DNA from: Arenibacter nanhaiticus
GTDB lineage: Bacteria > Bacteroidota > Bacteroidia > Flavobacteriales > Flavobacteriaceae
Length of the DNA: 64,000 bases
Assembly (NCBI RefSeq): GCF_900141935.1
Contig: NZ_FQYX01000021.1
Coordinates: 1-64,000, forward strand
Direction of reading: 5' to 3'
The notes below the pieces were generated by a model. That model had not been told where the DNA came from, ran no database searches, and saw only the letters and a program-made list of their open reading frames with translations. Of the stretch, positions 28,965-37,249 are shown piece after piece; the first letter of the stretch is position 1, and each line of letters starts with the position of its first letter. Position numbers and translations under genes: made by a program.

Positions 28965-29486
28965 TTAATTTACAAAATTACCACCAAGTAAAGAGTCTAG
29001 TTTTTTGGTAATAGTATTTACATAATACGGAATGTCTTCTAATATAGATTCTCCGGTGATTGCATCGACCTCCTTCATTTTAGAGGTTCCTTTCCCGGAG
29101 GTAGTTAAAATAACCATTCTATCTAGGAGTTCTTGTTGTCTTTCTATATATAATTTCACTTCGGTTGGAGGCTTCCAGTACTCCCAGGTATGTAAAAGTA
29201 GGATAGCATCGTAATTGATAGGGTTTATACGCTCTAAGGAGGATACATCGATGACCTTTATATATACTTCCTTCATTTTGTAATAGGCCACGACTTCTTG
29301 GGTAAGCCGATTCTTAAATTCGCTTCCTTGGGTGGCAATCAGGAGCTTGGAGTCTAAGGAAATGGAATTTTCATCATATTCACTGGCCTCGCTCATTGCG
29401 TAAGTATTATGGTACCACATTAAAAAAATAAGGAATAGGAGTAGCAAAGAAAAGATCACCGGCCATATTTTATTAAATGCTTTCAT
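28965..29486 (-). CDS. Membrane-anchored protein of unknown function, flavodoxin-like fold possible
   Basis: The 173-residue protein has one N-terminal membrane segment (about 8-26). The soluble part shows alternating strands and helices (LLIATQGSEFKNRLTQEV, YDAILLLHTWEYWKPP, RMVILTTSGKG) that look like a flavodoxin or NAD(P)H-oxidoreductase fold, but no FMN motif is certain. It is second in the four-gene operon, 11 nt after the 69-codon gene. I do not recognise a named family. Confidence 0.75.
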   Translation of the reverse strand: MKAFNKIWPVIFSLLLLFLIFLMWYHNTYAMSEASEYDENSISLDSKLLIATQGSEFKNRLTQEVVAYYKMKEVYIKVIDVSSLERINPINYDAILLLHTWEYWKPPTEVKLYIERQQELLDRMVILTTSGKGTSKMKEVDAITGESILEDIPYYVNTITKKLDSLLGGNFVN

Positions 29487-29497
29487 AAATTTTCGGG

Positions 29498-29707
29498 CTA
29501 TTTTTTAGTGGAATCCAAACTGTGTTTTAGGATTTGTTTTAGACTGTCTAAATAATCTTTCATGACCTTTAAGGTAATATCCGGATGGTCCTTTGTCGGT
29601 ATGGTGATAGGGTCTTCATCCAAGAATTTATAGAGCTGGGGGTGTTCTGCCTTTATGGTATTGGTCAACTGGGTGATTTCCGTAAGTATACGTTGTAATT
29701 TGTCCAT
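29498..29707 (-). CDS. Small helical protein of unknown function
   Basis: The 69-residue, mostly helical, charged protein (MDKLQRILTEITQLTNTIK...) has no signal peptide or cysteine. It is the first gene of the minus-strand operon, with an 11-nt gap to the next gene. It is preceded at 29839-29881 by a CRP/FNR-type site and a -7 element on its own strand. The family was not recognised; operon position and promoter support that it is real. Confidence 0.7.
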   Translation of the reverse strand: MDKLQRILTEITQLTNTIKAEHPQLYKFLDEDPITIPTKDHPDITLKVMKDYLDSLKQILKHSLDSTKK

Positions 29708-29838
29708 GATAGTAAATGATTTAGTCTGCTAATATCCGATCGGTTTATTGGGTTGTTTATAAAGGAATTGCATTGTAATTAATTAGTTTTTAAAGTGTTT
29801 AGGTGCTTTTTTTTTAATGTCTTTTAAGCGTGTTAAAG

Positions 29839-29881
29839 TAAATCTATGACTTTCCTATCCGAAAAAGAATGACACAAATCA
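29839..29881 (-). promoter_or_regulatory. Predicted CRP/FNR-type site and -7 element of the 29707-27101 operon
   Basis: The palindrome TGA-CACAAA-TCA lies at 29870-29881. On the minus strand a TAGATTTA element (29846-29839) begins exactly 23 nt downstream of it. A separate site for the opposite strand lies 25 nt away at 29906, so this gap has two back-to-back sites. The leader to the first gene would be about 125 nt. Confidence 0.7.
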
Positions 29882-29905
29882 TATAGGGGACATATTTTAA
29901 GCTAC

Positions 29906-29948
29906 TGATGAATATCATTTTATGTGTTGGCCCTAATTGGTAGTTTCA
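29906..29948 (+). promoter_or_regulatory. Predicted CRP/FNR-type site and weak -7 element upstream of usp
   Basis: The palindrome TGA-TGAATA-TCA lies at 29906-29917. A TAGTTTCA element (29941-29948), two mismatches from TAnnTTTG, begins exactly 23 nt later. The downstream leader (about 160 nt) contains the short-ORF repeat R2 and ends at the universal stress protein gene at 30111. Confidence 0.6.
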
Positions 29949-30001
29949 TGTTTCATAAGGGGGTCGAACAGCGCTAATGAAAAAAGATAGAAACCTTTGA
30001 A

Positions 30002-30100
30002 ATGAGCATGACCGAAATCTGGTACCAAGTACGCATGCTGCTATGTGAATTAGATGCTTGTACTGAGCGCCTCCGAAGTTTGACCATTATGAAACAATAA
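30002..30100 (+). repeat. Short-ORF dispersed repeat (copy R2) with 32-codon ORF
   Basis: It begins ATGAGCATGACCGAAA and stays open for 32 codons (MSMTEIWYQVRML...), ending TAA 10 nt before the usp ATG. It shares the block ATGCTTGTACTGAGCG with copy R3. It is in the same orientation as the downstream gene, as are R1, R3, R4 and R5. Confidence 0.65.
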
Positions 30101-30110
30101 AAATCCGCAT

Positions 30111-30956
30111 ATGAAAACCATATTGTACGCCACGGATTATTCCCAAAATTCGGTTACTGCTCTGCACTATGCCGAAGCATTGGCGAAGAAAAGTAATGCC
30201 CAAATGGTAATGTTACATGTTTTTGATATGCCATTAACCTTGGCAAGTACGGTATCTATTTCCTATATCACTAAAGAAAAACGCTTGTATACGGAACATA
30301 AAAATAAATTAATGGACTTTTGTTTGGCACAGATGAAGAGTGAAACAAACAGGGAACAATTACTATGGGAAGTACATGAAGAAAGTTCTGTAGTAGACGG
30401 GATTCGGGAAAAGGCAGTTGAACTTGGGGCCGATTTGATAGTAGTGGGAACCAAAGGGGAACGGATATTAAAGGAAATGTTGTTCGGTACCACTGCGGAA
30501 GGCCTTATAAAGAAAACTCCTTGTCCGGTCTTGGCCGTGCCAGAGAATAGTTCTTTGGAAAGCCTGAAAACCATGGTGTACGCGACAGATTTTGAAGAGG
30601 CCGATATTTATGCGATTCGAAAATTTGTCCAAATTGCCGGTTTATTCGACGCCCAGCTAAATGTTGTTCATATTACTTCCCAGAAAGAAAAGAACGGTCA
30701 GGACCAAATGGATTGGTTTAAAGAAATCCTACAACAGAAAGTAGTCTATTCTAAATTGGAGTTTCATTTGTTATATTCAGAAAATATATTGGAAGCCTTG
30801 ATACGGTATCTGATAGATTCGGATGCGGGTTTGTTGGCTATGTTAGAAAGAAAGGACAGTGGGTTTTTTCAAAGGTACTTTCAATCCGATCTGGTGAAAA
30901 AAATGGAAAGAAATACCCCTGTGCCCCTCTTGAGCTATAACGTTTCTGGACTTTAG
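30111..30956 (+). CDS. Universal stress protein, tandem UspA domains
   Basis: The 281-residue cytosolic protein has two UspA-type domains. The first (about 1-145) starts KTILYATDYSQNSVTAL and has the ATP-binding pattern G-2x-G-9x-G-(S/T) as GTKGERILKEMLFGTT. The second (about 146-281; MVYATDFEEADIYAI) lacks a clean G-x2-G motif near its end (LERKDSGFFQRYF). It is one of four such proteins in the window. A CRP/FNR-type site lies upstream at 29906. The role in dormancy or anaerobic survival is inferred from the family and promoter. Confidence 0.92.
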   Translation: MKTILYATDYSQNSVTALHYAEALAKKSNAQMVMLHVFDMPLTLASTVSISYITKEKRLYTEHKNKLMDFCLAQMKSETNREQLLWEVHEESSVVDGIREKAVELGADLIVVGTKGERILKEMLFGTTAEGLIKKTPCPVLAVPENSSLESLKTMVYATDFEEADIYAIRKFVQIAGLFDAQLNVVHITSQKEKNGQDQMDWFKEILQQKVVYSKLEFHLLYSENILEALIRYLIDSDAGLLAMLERKDSGFFQRYFQSDLVKKMERNTPVPLLSYNVSGL

Positions 30957-31501
30957 GCAGACTGAAAAATGAGTTCGTATATTGTTCTATTAAGGAAAGT
31001 TTTTCTGATGTAAAATGGACTTTCTGATAGCAGTAGCTTTAAATTTCTCTTTTTTGTTTCTCAGGACCTAGTGGTTAAAAGTATGCACAAACCGAATGGT
31101 GAATGTAGCAATATAGATAAAACCAAAGCAATAAAACTCCCGATGACCGACTTGTTTTAGTACTGTTATAATTAATAATGGCTACATTTTTAGATTAATA
31201 CGCGTTAGGGACCGCGGCGGCATCCCCGCAGCGGAGCAAGGGATATAGACAAGGGCCCGCCCGACGAAGGAGGGAACGCCCAAATAACTACAAAAAGGGG
31301 CTAAAAGAAGACGGGATTTCTACCCCTAAAGAAAAAAATCACAATATTTAACTCAATTATAAGGTGTCCGTCAACGAAAAAATGAGCTATGCCGTTTGTC
31401 ATAAAAGAGGCGATTACAAAAATAAAAGATGGTGTCTTATAAAGATCAGCAATGGATTTGGTATATTTATGAAGGTCCAAATCCGGGTAATTGGGAGGGA
31501 A
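30957..31501. other. Gene-free region with the 80-bp repeat
   Basis: It lies between the usp gene and the next regulatory site. It contains the 80-bp repeat at 31202-31281. An open frame of 101 codons on the minus strand (31606-31301) has low-complexity, hydrophobic composition and overlaps the start of the next gene; I do not accept it as a gene. Confidence 0.5.
31202..31281 (+). repeat. 80-bp dispersed repeat, copy B
   Basis: GCGTTAGGGACC...GGGAACGCCC is exactly 80 bp. It differs from copy C (50569-50648) at only a few positions and is inverted relative to copy A (14748-14827). The flanking sequence is not shared, so the ends of the repeat unit are well defined. Confidence 0.92.
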
Positions 31502-31502
31502 C

Positions 31503-31545
31503 TGATAACGATCATTAATTAAATGAGGAGGATAATTTAAATTTC
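31503..31545 (+). promoter_or_regulatory. Predicted CRP/FNR-type site and -7 element
   Basis: The palindrome TGA-TAACGA-TCA lies at 31503-31514. TAAATTTC (31538-31545), one mismatch from TAnnTTTG, begins exactly 23 nt later and 24 nt before the ATG of the next gene, giving a short leader. Confidence 0.65.
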
Positions 31546-31568
31546 GTAAATATTTTAAATCATTGAGA

Positions 31569-31967
31569 ATGTTACACCAGGGAAATACATCGGAAGAAAT
31601 CCTCAAAGACTTTCATAGTGATACGATGCTATGGAAATCATTGGTAGGGTATATGGAAAAAGAAGCGGTTTTCCTAGGTAGCTTATTGAATACGGGAATA
31701 TACCAGGATGTCATGACCGATCATAATCAACGGTTCAAAAACTACAAGACCGCCTTGGAAACCAAGACGAAAGAAATACACCTTCTTAAAAATGAGGTAT
31801 TGGAGTATGAAGATGAGTTAAGGGGGATTTTAGAATGCGAGGATATTTACTGTGATACCTTTTATATGGAAAATCACACTACCTTTAAACAGCGATTCGA
31901 GCAGTTGTTTATCGCCTTCAATGACTATAAAGTAAGTGTGTTTCAGTATGTCGGAAATCTATTGTAA
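31569..31967 (+). CDS. Helical protein of unknown function under a CRP/FNR-type promoter
   Basis: I take the ATG at 31569 (MLHQGNTSEEILKDFH, 132 residues) over an in-frame TTG six bases earlier. The product is predicted almost entirely helical, acidic and soluble, with conserved-looking charged heptads (ALETKTKEIHLLKNEVLEYEDEL) suggesting a coiled coil. Two Cys lie close together (CEDIYC). I do not recognise the family. The promoter class and neighbours suggest a stress-regulon member. Confidence 0.75.
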   Translation: MLHQGNTSEEILKDFHSDTMLWKSLVGYMEKEAVFLGSLLNTGIYQDVMTDHNQRFKNYKTALETKTKEIHLLKNEVLEYEDELRGILECEDIYCDTFYMENHTTFKQRFEQLFIAFNDYKVSVFQYVGNLL

Positions 31968-32205
31968 TACTCCAGGACTCAAAAAAAAATACATCTCATA
32001 AAGAACCAGAACGTATTCTCTAAGGATTTATAAGGGTTTTTGTCCTTTTTAGTAATGATTCTTGAAATTAGCGCTAGCGATGGCCATTATTTTAAAATGC
32101 TTATAGCCTGTGATCGGCGGCACGTATATTGAAAGGGTTTGGTTGTTTCCTAAACCTGTTTTTGGGTTTGTTTTAGATACTTTGAACTTTTTTATAGCGT
32201 CAATG

Positions 32206-32625
32206 ATGAAAAATTTTCCTTTCCATCTTTCTCTTCCTAGTAAGGATTTACAGAAGACCAAAAAATTTTATTTAGAAATTTTAGGAGCTTCTTTGGGAAG
32301 GAGTACGGATCAATGGATAGATATTGATCTGTATCAAAATCAAATAACATTTACCAAGGCCGGCGATTTTAATTTTGAATATAAAAGTTATCGCTTGGGG
32401 ACCGAAATACTGCCTTCTTTTCATTTTGGTATCATAGTCGATACGGATTTATGGTGTAAATTATATGCCCGATTATCGCCATTGGACCTGGATATTACTA
32501 CCGAAGTTACTTTTTTGGAAGATAAGGTAGGCGAGCACCTTTCTTTTTTTATCCAGGATCCCAATGGGTATATGGTAGAGTTTAAAAGTTTTAAAAATAA
32601 TAATGAAATCTTTAGCACGGCATAA
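32206..32625 (+). CDS. VOC-family (glyoxalase/bleomycin-resistance fold) protein
   Basis: I start it at the ATG at 32206 (MKNFPFHLSLPSKDLQKTKKFY; another ATG lies 3 nt earlier). The open frame extends further upstream without family similarity. The 140-residue product has two beta-alpha-beta-beta-beta modules. The probable metal ligands are His7 (FHLSLP), a second His in FHFGIIVD and the terminal Glu in GYMVEFKSF. Substrate and reaction are unknown. It converges with the ABC exporter operon. Confidence 0.85.
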   Translation: MKNFPFHLSLPSKDLQKTKKFYLEILGASLGRSTDQWIDIDLYQNQITFTKAGDFNFEYKSYRLGTEILPSFHFGIIVDTDLWCKLYARLSPLDLDITTEVTFLEDKVGEHLSFFIQDPNGYMVEFKSFKNNNEIFSTA

Positions 32626-32658
32626 GATACCAAGGAGGAACTATTTTTGAAGTTTCGT

Positions 32659-33345
32659 CTAGCCGTTCATTGAGGGGATTATTTTACCGTCTTCCATTTC
32701 TATGATCCTATCGGTTCGTTTGGCAAAATCCAAGTCGTGGGTAACGACCAATAAAGATAGGCCTTGTTCTTCCTTTAATTGCTTAAAAATCTGGAATACA
32801 TTTTCTGAGTTATAGCTGTCCAAATTCCCCGTAGGCTCATCGCCCATTAGAATAGAGGGGTTGTTGATCAGGGCCCTAGCGATGGCTACCCGTTGTTTTT
32901 CGCCTCCCGATATTCTAGACGCCCTTTGTTTGGCCAAATGTCCTATATGGAGCATTTTCAGTTTTTCCATGGCATCGTGCTCTATTTCGGCAGTGGATTT
33001 CTCAGCCAATTTTTTTGCAGGGAGCATTACATTTTCTAGTACACTAAACTCGGATAATAAATAGTGAAACTGAAATACAAAGCCTATGTTCTTATTCCGA
33101 ATTCTAGATAGTTCACTCGCTCGTTTCCCGGTAACCAGCTCATTGTTAAGAAACAGCTCACCCGTATAATCGGTATCCATGGTAGATAGAATGTATAGCA
33201 AGGTCGATTTTCCCGAACCCGATTTCCCCATAATGGAGGCAAACTCTCCCTTCTTTATTTGAAAAGAAATATCCTTGAGTACATGGAAAAGCACCGGTTT
33301 TTTAAAATATTTATCAATGTTTTTTGTGGCTAAGACTAGGCTCAT
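32659..33345 (-). CDS. ABC transporter ATPase, MacB/LolD type
   Basis: This cytosolic ATPase drives the adjacent FtsX-type permease. Its 228 residues carry Walker A GKSGSGKST (about 40-48), the Q-loop FVFQFHYLL, the signature ISGGEKQR, Walker B ILMGDEPTGNLD and the H-loop VTHD. It is the third gene of a minus-strand operon (adaptor, permease, ATPase), 9 nt after the permease. The trio resembles MacAB/DevBCA exporters, not LolCDE, because an adaptor is present. Confidence 0.92.
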   Translation of the reverse strand: MSLVLATKNIDKYFKKPVLFHVLKDISFQIKKGEFASIMGKSGSGKSTLLYILSTMDTDYTGELFLNNELVTGKRASELSRIRNKNIGFVFQFHYLLSEFSVLENVMLPAKKLAEKSTAEIEHDAMEKLKMLHIGHLAKQRASRISGGEKQRVAIARALINNPSILMGDEPTGNLDSYNSENVFQIFKQLKEEQGLSLLVVTHDLDFAKRTDRIIEMEDGKIIPSMNG

Positions 33346-33354
33346 AGGTTGGTT

Positions 33355-34617
33355 TTAGGTTCCTCGGATAATACGTACAGGGTCTATTCGTTTTGCTTTG
33401 GCTGAGGGCAGATAGCCCGCGATAAAGGTAGCGATCAGGGCAAAGGCTATGCCAATAAGGTAATACCATGGATTGTAATTTATGGGGTAAGTGGTAATGG
33501 TAGGCAAGGCCTCGGTCTTAAAAGGAACCGTATCGATGAGGCGCGAAAGGATAAACCCGAGCAGGAGTCCCAAACCACCGCCGAGGACACCGATGATCAT
33601 GGCCTGACTCATAAAAATGAGCTGTACATCCACTCCGGAAAAGCCGGTGGCTTTTAAGATGGCAATATCCTTCATTTTTTCATAGATAAGCATGTTCAGG
33701 ATATTGTAGATTCCAAAACCAGCTACTATTAACAGGGTAATGGATACAGCATAGGTGATAAGGTTCCTGATATTGGATCCGGTCTCGAACTGTGCATTGG
33801 CCTCATTGATATCTACCGCTTGTATTTGAAACTGTTTTTCCAACCTATGGGCTATTGCAGGAGCCATTTCTATATGATGGAGTTTAATGTTTATATCGGT
33901 AATGTAATTTTCGACTTCCCCGGTAATGCGCTGCACGGTAGACAGATTGGCATAGCTTTGAATATTGTCTATATCGGCAATACCGCTTTGATAAATCCCC
34001 ACTATTTTTAAGGGAAAGACATGGCCTCTTATGGTGCTGATCTGCACCCTGTCTCCGGTAGTCAGGGACATTTTTTTTGCCAGGCCTGCACCTAACAAGA
34101 TGCCATTCTCATTGTTTTTTAGGGCCTCGGGGCTTCCATCGACAATATAGTCGCGAAAATTGGAGAGGCGTACCTCTTCCATGATATCTACGCCCACCAA
34201 ATTCCCTCCCAATTCTATAGAACCAGAAAGGTAAAATAGCTGTTCGCGGAGTTGGGGGGTAGCGCCCTTTACATTTTTATCGGCCTTTAAATAATTTAAG
34301 ATGGGCAGGGCATTATGAATTTTCTTTTGACCTTTTTTAGGTTTTATATGGTGAACCATATGAACGGCATCCCTGTATTCCGCGTACAAGGATACCGGCT
34401 GTTGTGTAGAGGGCGCTATTTCATTGTACATATGTATATGGGGGGTCTGGTTAAGGATCAAACTGTCGAGCATCTGGTTGAGTCCAGTCATAAAACTCAC
34501 CAAGGTAATATAGGCCCCTATACCAAAAGTGACCCCCAAGGCAGCGGTTACCGTAGATTTCATCTTGGTGATAAGATGGGTCTTTGCGATGTTCAATATG
34601 ACCTTCCAGTTAATCAT
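33355..34617 (-). CDS. ABC transporter permease, MacB/FtsX type
   Basis: The 420-residue inner-membrane protein has one N-terminal membrane segment (about 20-40) and a periplasmic MacB-like core domain (about 45-280). Three C-terminal segments form the FtsX domain (about 290-400; IYEKMKDIAILKATGFSGVDV is the coupling region). Its ATG overlaps the adaptor stop by 4 nt. The transported molecule is unknown; lipids, peptides or drugs are typical of the class. Confidence 0.9.
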   Translation of the reverse strand: MINWKVILNIAKTHLITKMKSTVTAALGVTFGIGAYITLVSFMTGLNQMLDSLILNQTPHIHMYNEIAPSTQQPVSLYAEYRDAVHMVHHIKPKKGQKKIHNALPILNYLKADKNVKGATPQLREQLFYLSGSIELGGNLVGVDIMEEVRLSNFRDYIVDGSPEALKNNENGILLGAGLAKKMSLTTGDRVQISTIRGHVFPLKIVGIYQSGIADIDNIQSYANLSTVQRITGEVENYITDINIKLHHIEMAPAIAHRLEKQFQIQAVDINEANAQFETGSNIRNLITYAVSITLLIVAGFGIYNILNMLIYEKMKDIAILKATGFSGVDVQLIFMSQAMIIGVLGGGLGLLLGFILSRLIDTVPFKTEALPTITTYPINYNPWYYLIGIAFALIATFIAGYLPSAKAKRIDPVRIIRGT

Positions 34618-35699
34618 TCCTTTGGTTTTAGCAGGCTAGTATGTTCGTTTATGCCCTTTAAAATCTCCACCCTTTCCAAGTTTTGAAGTCCTACCGTCAC
34701 TTCTACGATGCCATGATCGGTTTGCACCTTGTTTCCCGGCAACAGGTATTCTTTAGGGATGGTAAGGGCGTTATCCTTTTGGGCAATAATGATATTGCCT
34801 TCCCCTGCCAATCCAGGATATAGTACTTTGGGCATCTGGTTAAAAATAGCTTCGACCTTAAAGGTTTGCGACCTTTCGTCTTTTCTAGGGTATATTTTGC
34901 TGACTGTTGCGGTAAAAACTTGGTTCGCATAGGCATCCAAGCTTATGAATGCTTTTTGTCCCAATGCCAGTTTTACAATATCGACCTCGTCTACCAGCAT
35001 ATCTATGATAAAAACAGAATCACTGCCTATGGCCGCCAAGGGCTCCATCGTATTTACAATCTCGCCCTGATTTTTGTATAATGCGTAGACCTTGCCATTT
35101 ATTTTGCTCCTTATTGTAAAATCCTGGGAGCTTATTTGGGCACTTTTATAGGTGTTGTCAGCTTGTAAAACCTTGTTTTCCAATTCTTTTTTGGTACGAC
35201 CATAATTGCTTTTTAACAGGTTTAATTTGTTTTGTGACAGTGCATAGGCAAGTTTTCTGCTATCGAATTCTATTTTAGATCCTATTCTTTGATTCCAGAG
35301 TTTTTTTTGTCGCTCATAGTTAATGGAGTCATTTTTTAAGGTCGATGCCGCCGCCGCCATCTCTTCCTCCAGATCTTTTAAAATAGGGGAAGGGCCTTTA
35401 TAATTCTCCCTACTTAATTCAAGTGCCAGCCGTGCATTTTCAGTACTTAAAAGCAGGGCCGAATTGATTATTTGAAGAATAGGATCGCCTTTTGCTACCT
35501 TATGGCCCTCTTCAACCAGGTTGCGCTCTACAATTCCCACCACAGAAGCATAGGCCTGGTAAAGGCTGTCGGGCTGTATGGTGACCGAGGCGTAAACGGA
35601 TTCCGTAAGCATTCCCTTTGTGGGGTGCATCCGCTCTTGTTGGTCGCCACATGATAGCAAGTTATAAATCAAAAGAACACAGAATAGGTACCTCATCAT
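34614..35699 (-). CDS. HlyD/MacA-type periplasmic adaptor lipoprotein of the ABC exporter
   Basis: The start at 35699 (MMRYLFCVLLIYNLLSCGD) gives a lipoprotein signal with Cys17; the longer open frame from 35762 would bury this signal. The product has about 361 residues. A lipoyl half-motif (VVGIVERNLVEEGHKVAKGDPIL) is followed by a long alpha-hairpin (about 70-170), the second half (FTIRSKINGKVYALYKNQGEIV) and beta-barrel domains. It is first in the exporter operon and divergent from the hydrolase gene at 35863. Confidence 0.88.
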   Translation of the reverse strand: MMRYLFCVLLIYNLLSCGDQQERMHPTKGMLTESVYASVTIQPDSLYQAYASVVGIVERNLVEEGHKVAKGDPILQIINSALLLSTENARLALELSRENYKGPSPILKDLEEEMAAAASTLKNDSINYERQKKLWNQRIGSKIEFDSRKLAYALSQNKLNLLKSNYGRTKKELENKVLQADNTYKSAQISSQDFTIRSKINGKVYALYKNQGEIVNTMEPLAAIGSDSVFIIDMLVDEVDIVKLALGQKAFISLDAYANQVFTATVSKIYPRKDERSQTFKVEAIFNQMPKVLYPGLAGEGNIIIAQKDNALTIPKEYLLPGNKVQTDHGIVEVTVGLQNLERVEILKGINEHTSLLKPKE

Positions 35700-35797
35700 C
35701 AATAGTTTGGCAATAGGTAAAAATAAAGAGAAAAAGTAGCTCGGAAACATGAGATAAGTCATCCCAAGGGCCGATTGTTAAAAAAAGATGGCTGTTA

Positions 35798-35841
35798 TGA
35801 TGAAAATCATAGTATAAGTACTAGGTTCTGGAGTACTTTAT
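35798..35841 (+). promoter_or_regulatory. Predicted CRP/FNR-type site upstream of the hydrolase-PRTase-pfkB operon
   Basis: The palindrome TGA-TGAAAA-TCA lies at 35798-35809 (extended ATGA..TCAT). A weak -7-like TACTTTAT begins 24 nt later (35834), one more than at all other sites, and 29 nt before the ATG. On the other strand no -7 element is at the right distance, so this site probably serves only the plus-strand operon. Confidence 0.55.
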
Positions 35842-35862
35842 GGGCGAATAAAAAATACTAGT

Positions 35863-36501
35863 ATGCCTAGTTACCAAGCCGCCATATCCATTAAAATGCA
35901 AGACCTTAGTCTACTTGGTAATTTGACGATTCCGGAGGGGGCCGTTGGTATCGTTATATTTTCTCATGGCAGTGGTAGTAGTAGGCTAAGTCCTCGCAAC
36001 AATTATGTTGCAAAGGTTTTACAGGACCACGGTTTGGCCACACTTTTACTGGACCTGCTTACGGCAGAAGAGGATCTGGTCTATGAAAATAGGTTCAATA
36101 TAAATTTATTGGCCAAAAGATTGATAGCGGCTACGCATTGGGTTAAAAACCAAGAGCATACCAAAGCCTTGGCAATGGGGTATTTTGGTGCGAGTACTGG
36201 TGCAGCATCGGCATTAAGGGCCAGTGCATTTTTAGGGAGCGACATCCAAGCGGTGGTATCTAGGGGCGGGCGGCCAGATTTGGCCATGGCTGTATTATCG
36301 CGCGTTGAGGCACCTACGCTTTTTATTGTAGGGGGATGGGACCGTGAGGTCGTAGCCCTTAACCAACAGGCATTTTCGGAACTAAGAGGAGATCACCAAT
36401 TGGTAATAGTTCCCGAAGCCTCCCATCTTTTCGAAGAGCCGGGAAAATTAGAAGAAGTTGCAACCCTTTCAACCGCTTGGTTTAAAGAGTATCTCACCTA
36501 A
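35863..36501 (+). CDS. Dienelactone-hydrolase-like alpha/beta hydrolase
   Basis: This 212-residue cytosolic hydrolase has the family oxyanion region FSHGSGSSRLSPRN. The nucleophile elbow is G-A-S-T-G (Ser in YFGASTGAASAL, about residue 110), the acid is in VGGWDREV and the catalytic His is in PEASHLFEE. The phosphoribosyltransferase gene follows 12 nt later. In M. tuberculosis Rv0571c, as far as I recall, the same two domains are fused in one DosR-regulated protein. The substrate is unknown. Confidence 0.88.
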   Translation: MPSYQAAISIKMQDLSLLGNLTIPEGAVGIVIFSHGSGSSRLSPRNNYVAKVLQDHGLATLLLDLLTAEEDLVYENRFNINLLAKRLIAATHWVKNQEHTKALAMGYFGASTGAASALRASAFLGSDIQAVVSRGGRPDLAMAVLSRVEAPTLFIVGGWDREVVALNQQAFSELRGDHQLVIVPEASHLFEEPGKLEEVATLSTAWFKEYLT

Positions 36502-36513
36502 AAATTGGATCTT

Positions 36514-37134
36514 ATGTTTAAGGACAGAATAGATGCAGGAATTCAGTTGGCAGAAAAACTACTACCGCTGAAAAATGAAGATGTCTTGGTTTTGGCAGTG
36601 CCTAGAGGCGGACTTCCTCTGGGGGCCATTATCGCAAAATCCTTAGACGCCCCACTGAACATTGTCTTCTCCAAGAAAATAGGACATCCTAGCAATAGGG
36701 AATATGCCATAGGAGCCGTGAGCATGGATTACAGTGTCCTTGGCGATGTTGGGGGAGTATCCCAAGAATACATAAAAGAGGAAACGGCCCGATTACGGCA
36801 AAAAATGAAGGCGCGATATCTTCAATATTATAAAAATATAAGGCCAGAATCATTGGCAGGTAAAACGGTGGTAATCGTAGATGACGGTATTGCTACTGGA
36901 AATACCATGTTGGTTACCGTAGCCTTGGTAAGCCATCAAAAGCCAAAAAAGATTATAGTAGCCATTCCTGTTGCACCTTCCTCGGCAATTCGAAAATTAA
37001 AAGAGCTGCCAGAATTGGAGGAAGTGATTTGCTTGGAAACACCGGTTATCTTTAAGGCTGTGGGGCAGTTTTATGAAAATTTCCATCAGCTAAGCGATGC
37101 CGAGGCTATCCGTATTTTAGAAGAAAGCAATTAG
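36514..37134 (+). CDS. Phosphoribosyltransferase-family protein
   Basis: I start it at the ATG at 36514 (MFKDRIDAGIQLAEKL, 206 residues) over an upstream TTG. The PRPP-binding loop is VVIVDDGIATGNT (about residues 118-130), typical of type I PRTases; the N-terminal VLAVPRGGLPLG and KKIGHPSNREYAIGAVS segments match the stand-alone stress-associated PRTases. The physiological substrate is unknown. It forms an operon with the hydrolase (12-nt gap) and probably with the pfkB kinase (115-nt gap). Confidence 0.9.
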   Translation: MFKDRIDAGIQLAEKLLPLKNEDVLVLAVPRGGLPLGAIIAKSLDAPLNIVFSKKIGHPSNREYAIGAVSMDYSVLGDVGGVSQEYIKEETARLRQKMKARYLQYYKNIRPESLAGKTVVIVDDGIATGNTMLVTVALVSHQKPKKIIVAIPVAPSSAIRKLKELPELEEVICLETPVIFKAVGQFYENFHQLSDAEAIRILEESN

Positions 37135-37249
37135 GTTCCTTGCTTTAATTAGGACATAATTGGTATTAATAGAAGCAGCTAATTATTTTAAGAGGAACCT
37201 TATCCGATTTAAAAACAAATCCAATATGGTTTTTGATGGTACCAAAGAG

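Noticed and set aside
31301-31606. Minus-strand frame of 101 codons
   Set aside because: Its composition is hydrophobic and irregular, it covers the CRP/FNR-type promoter at 31503-31545, and it overlaps the start of the better-supported plus-strand gene.
32053-32100. Near-match TGATTCTTGAAA upstream of the first VOC gene
   Set aside because: The second half-site is AAA instead of TCA and no TAnnTTTG begins 23 nt later.
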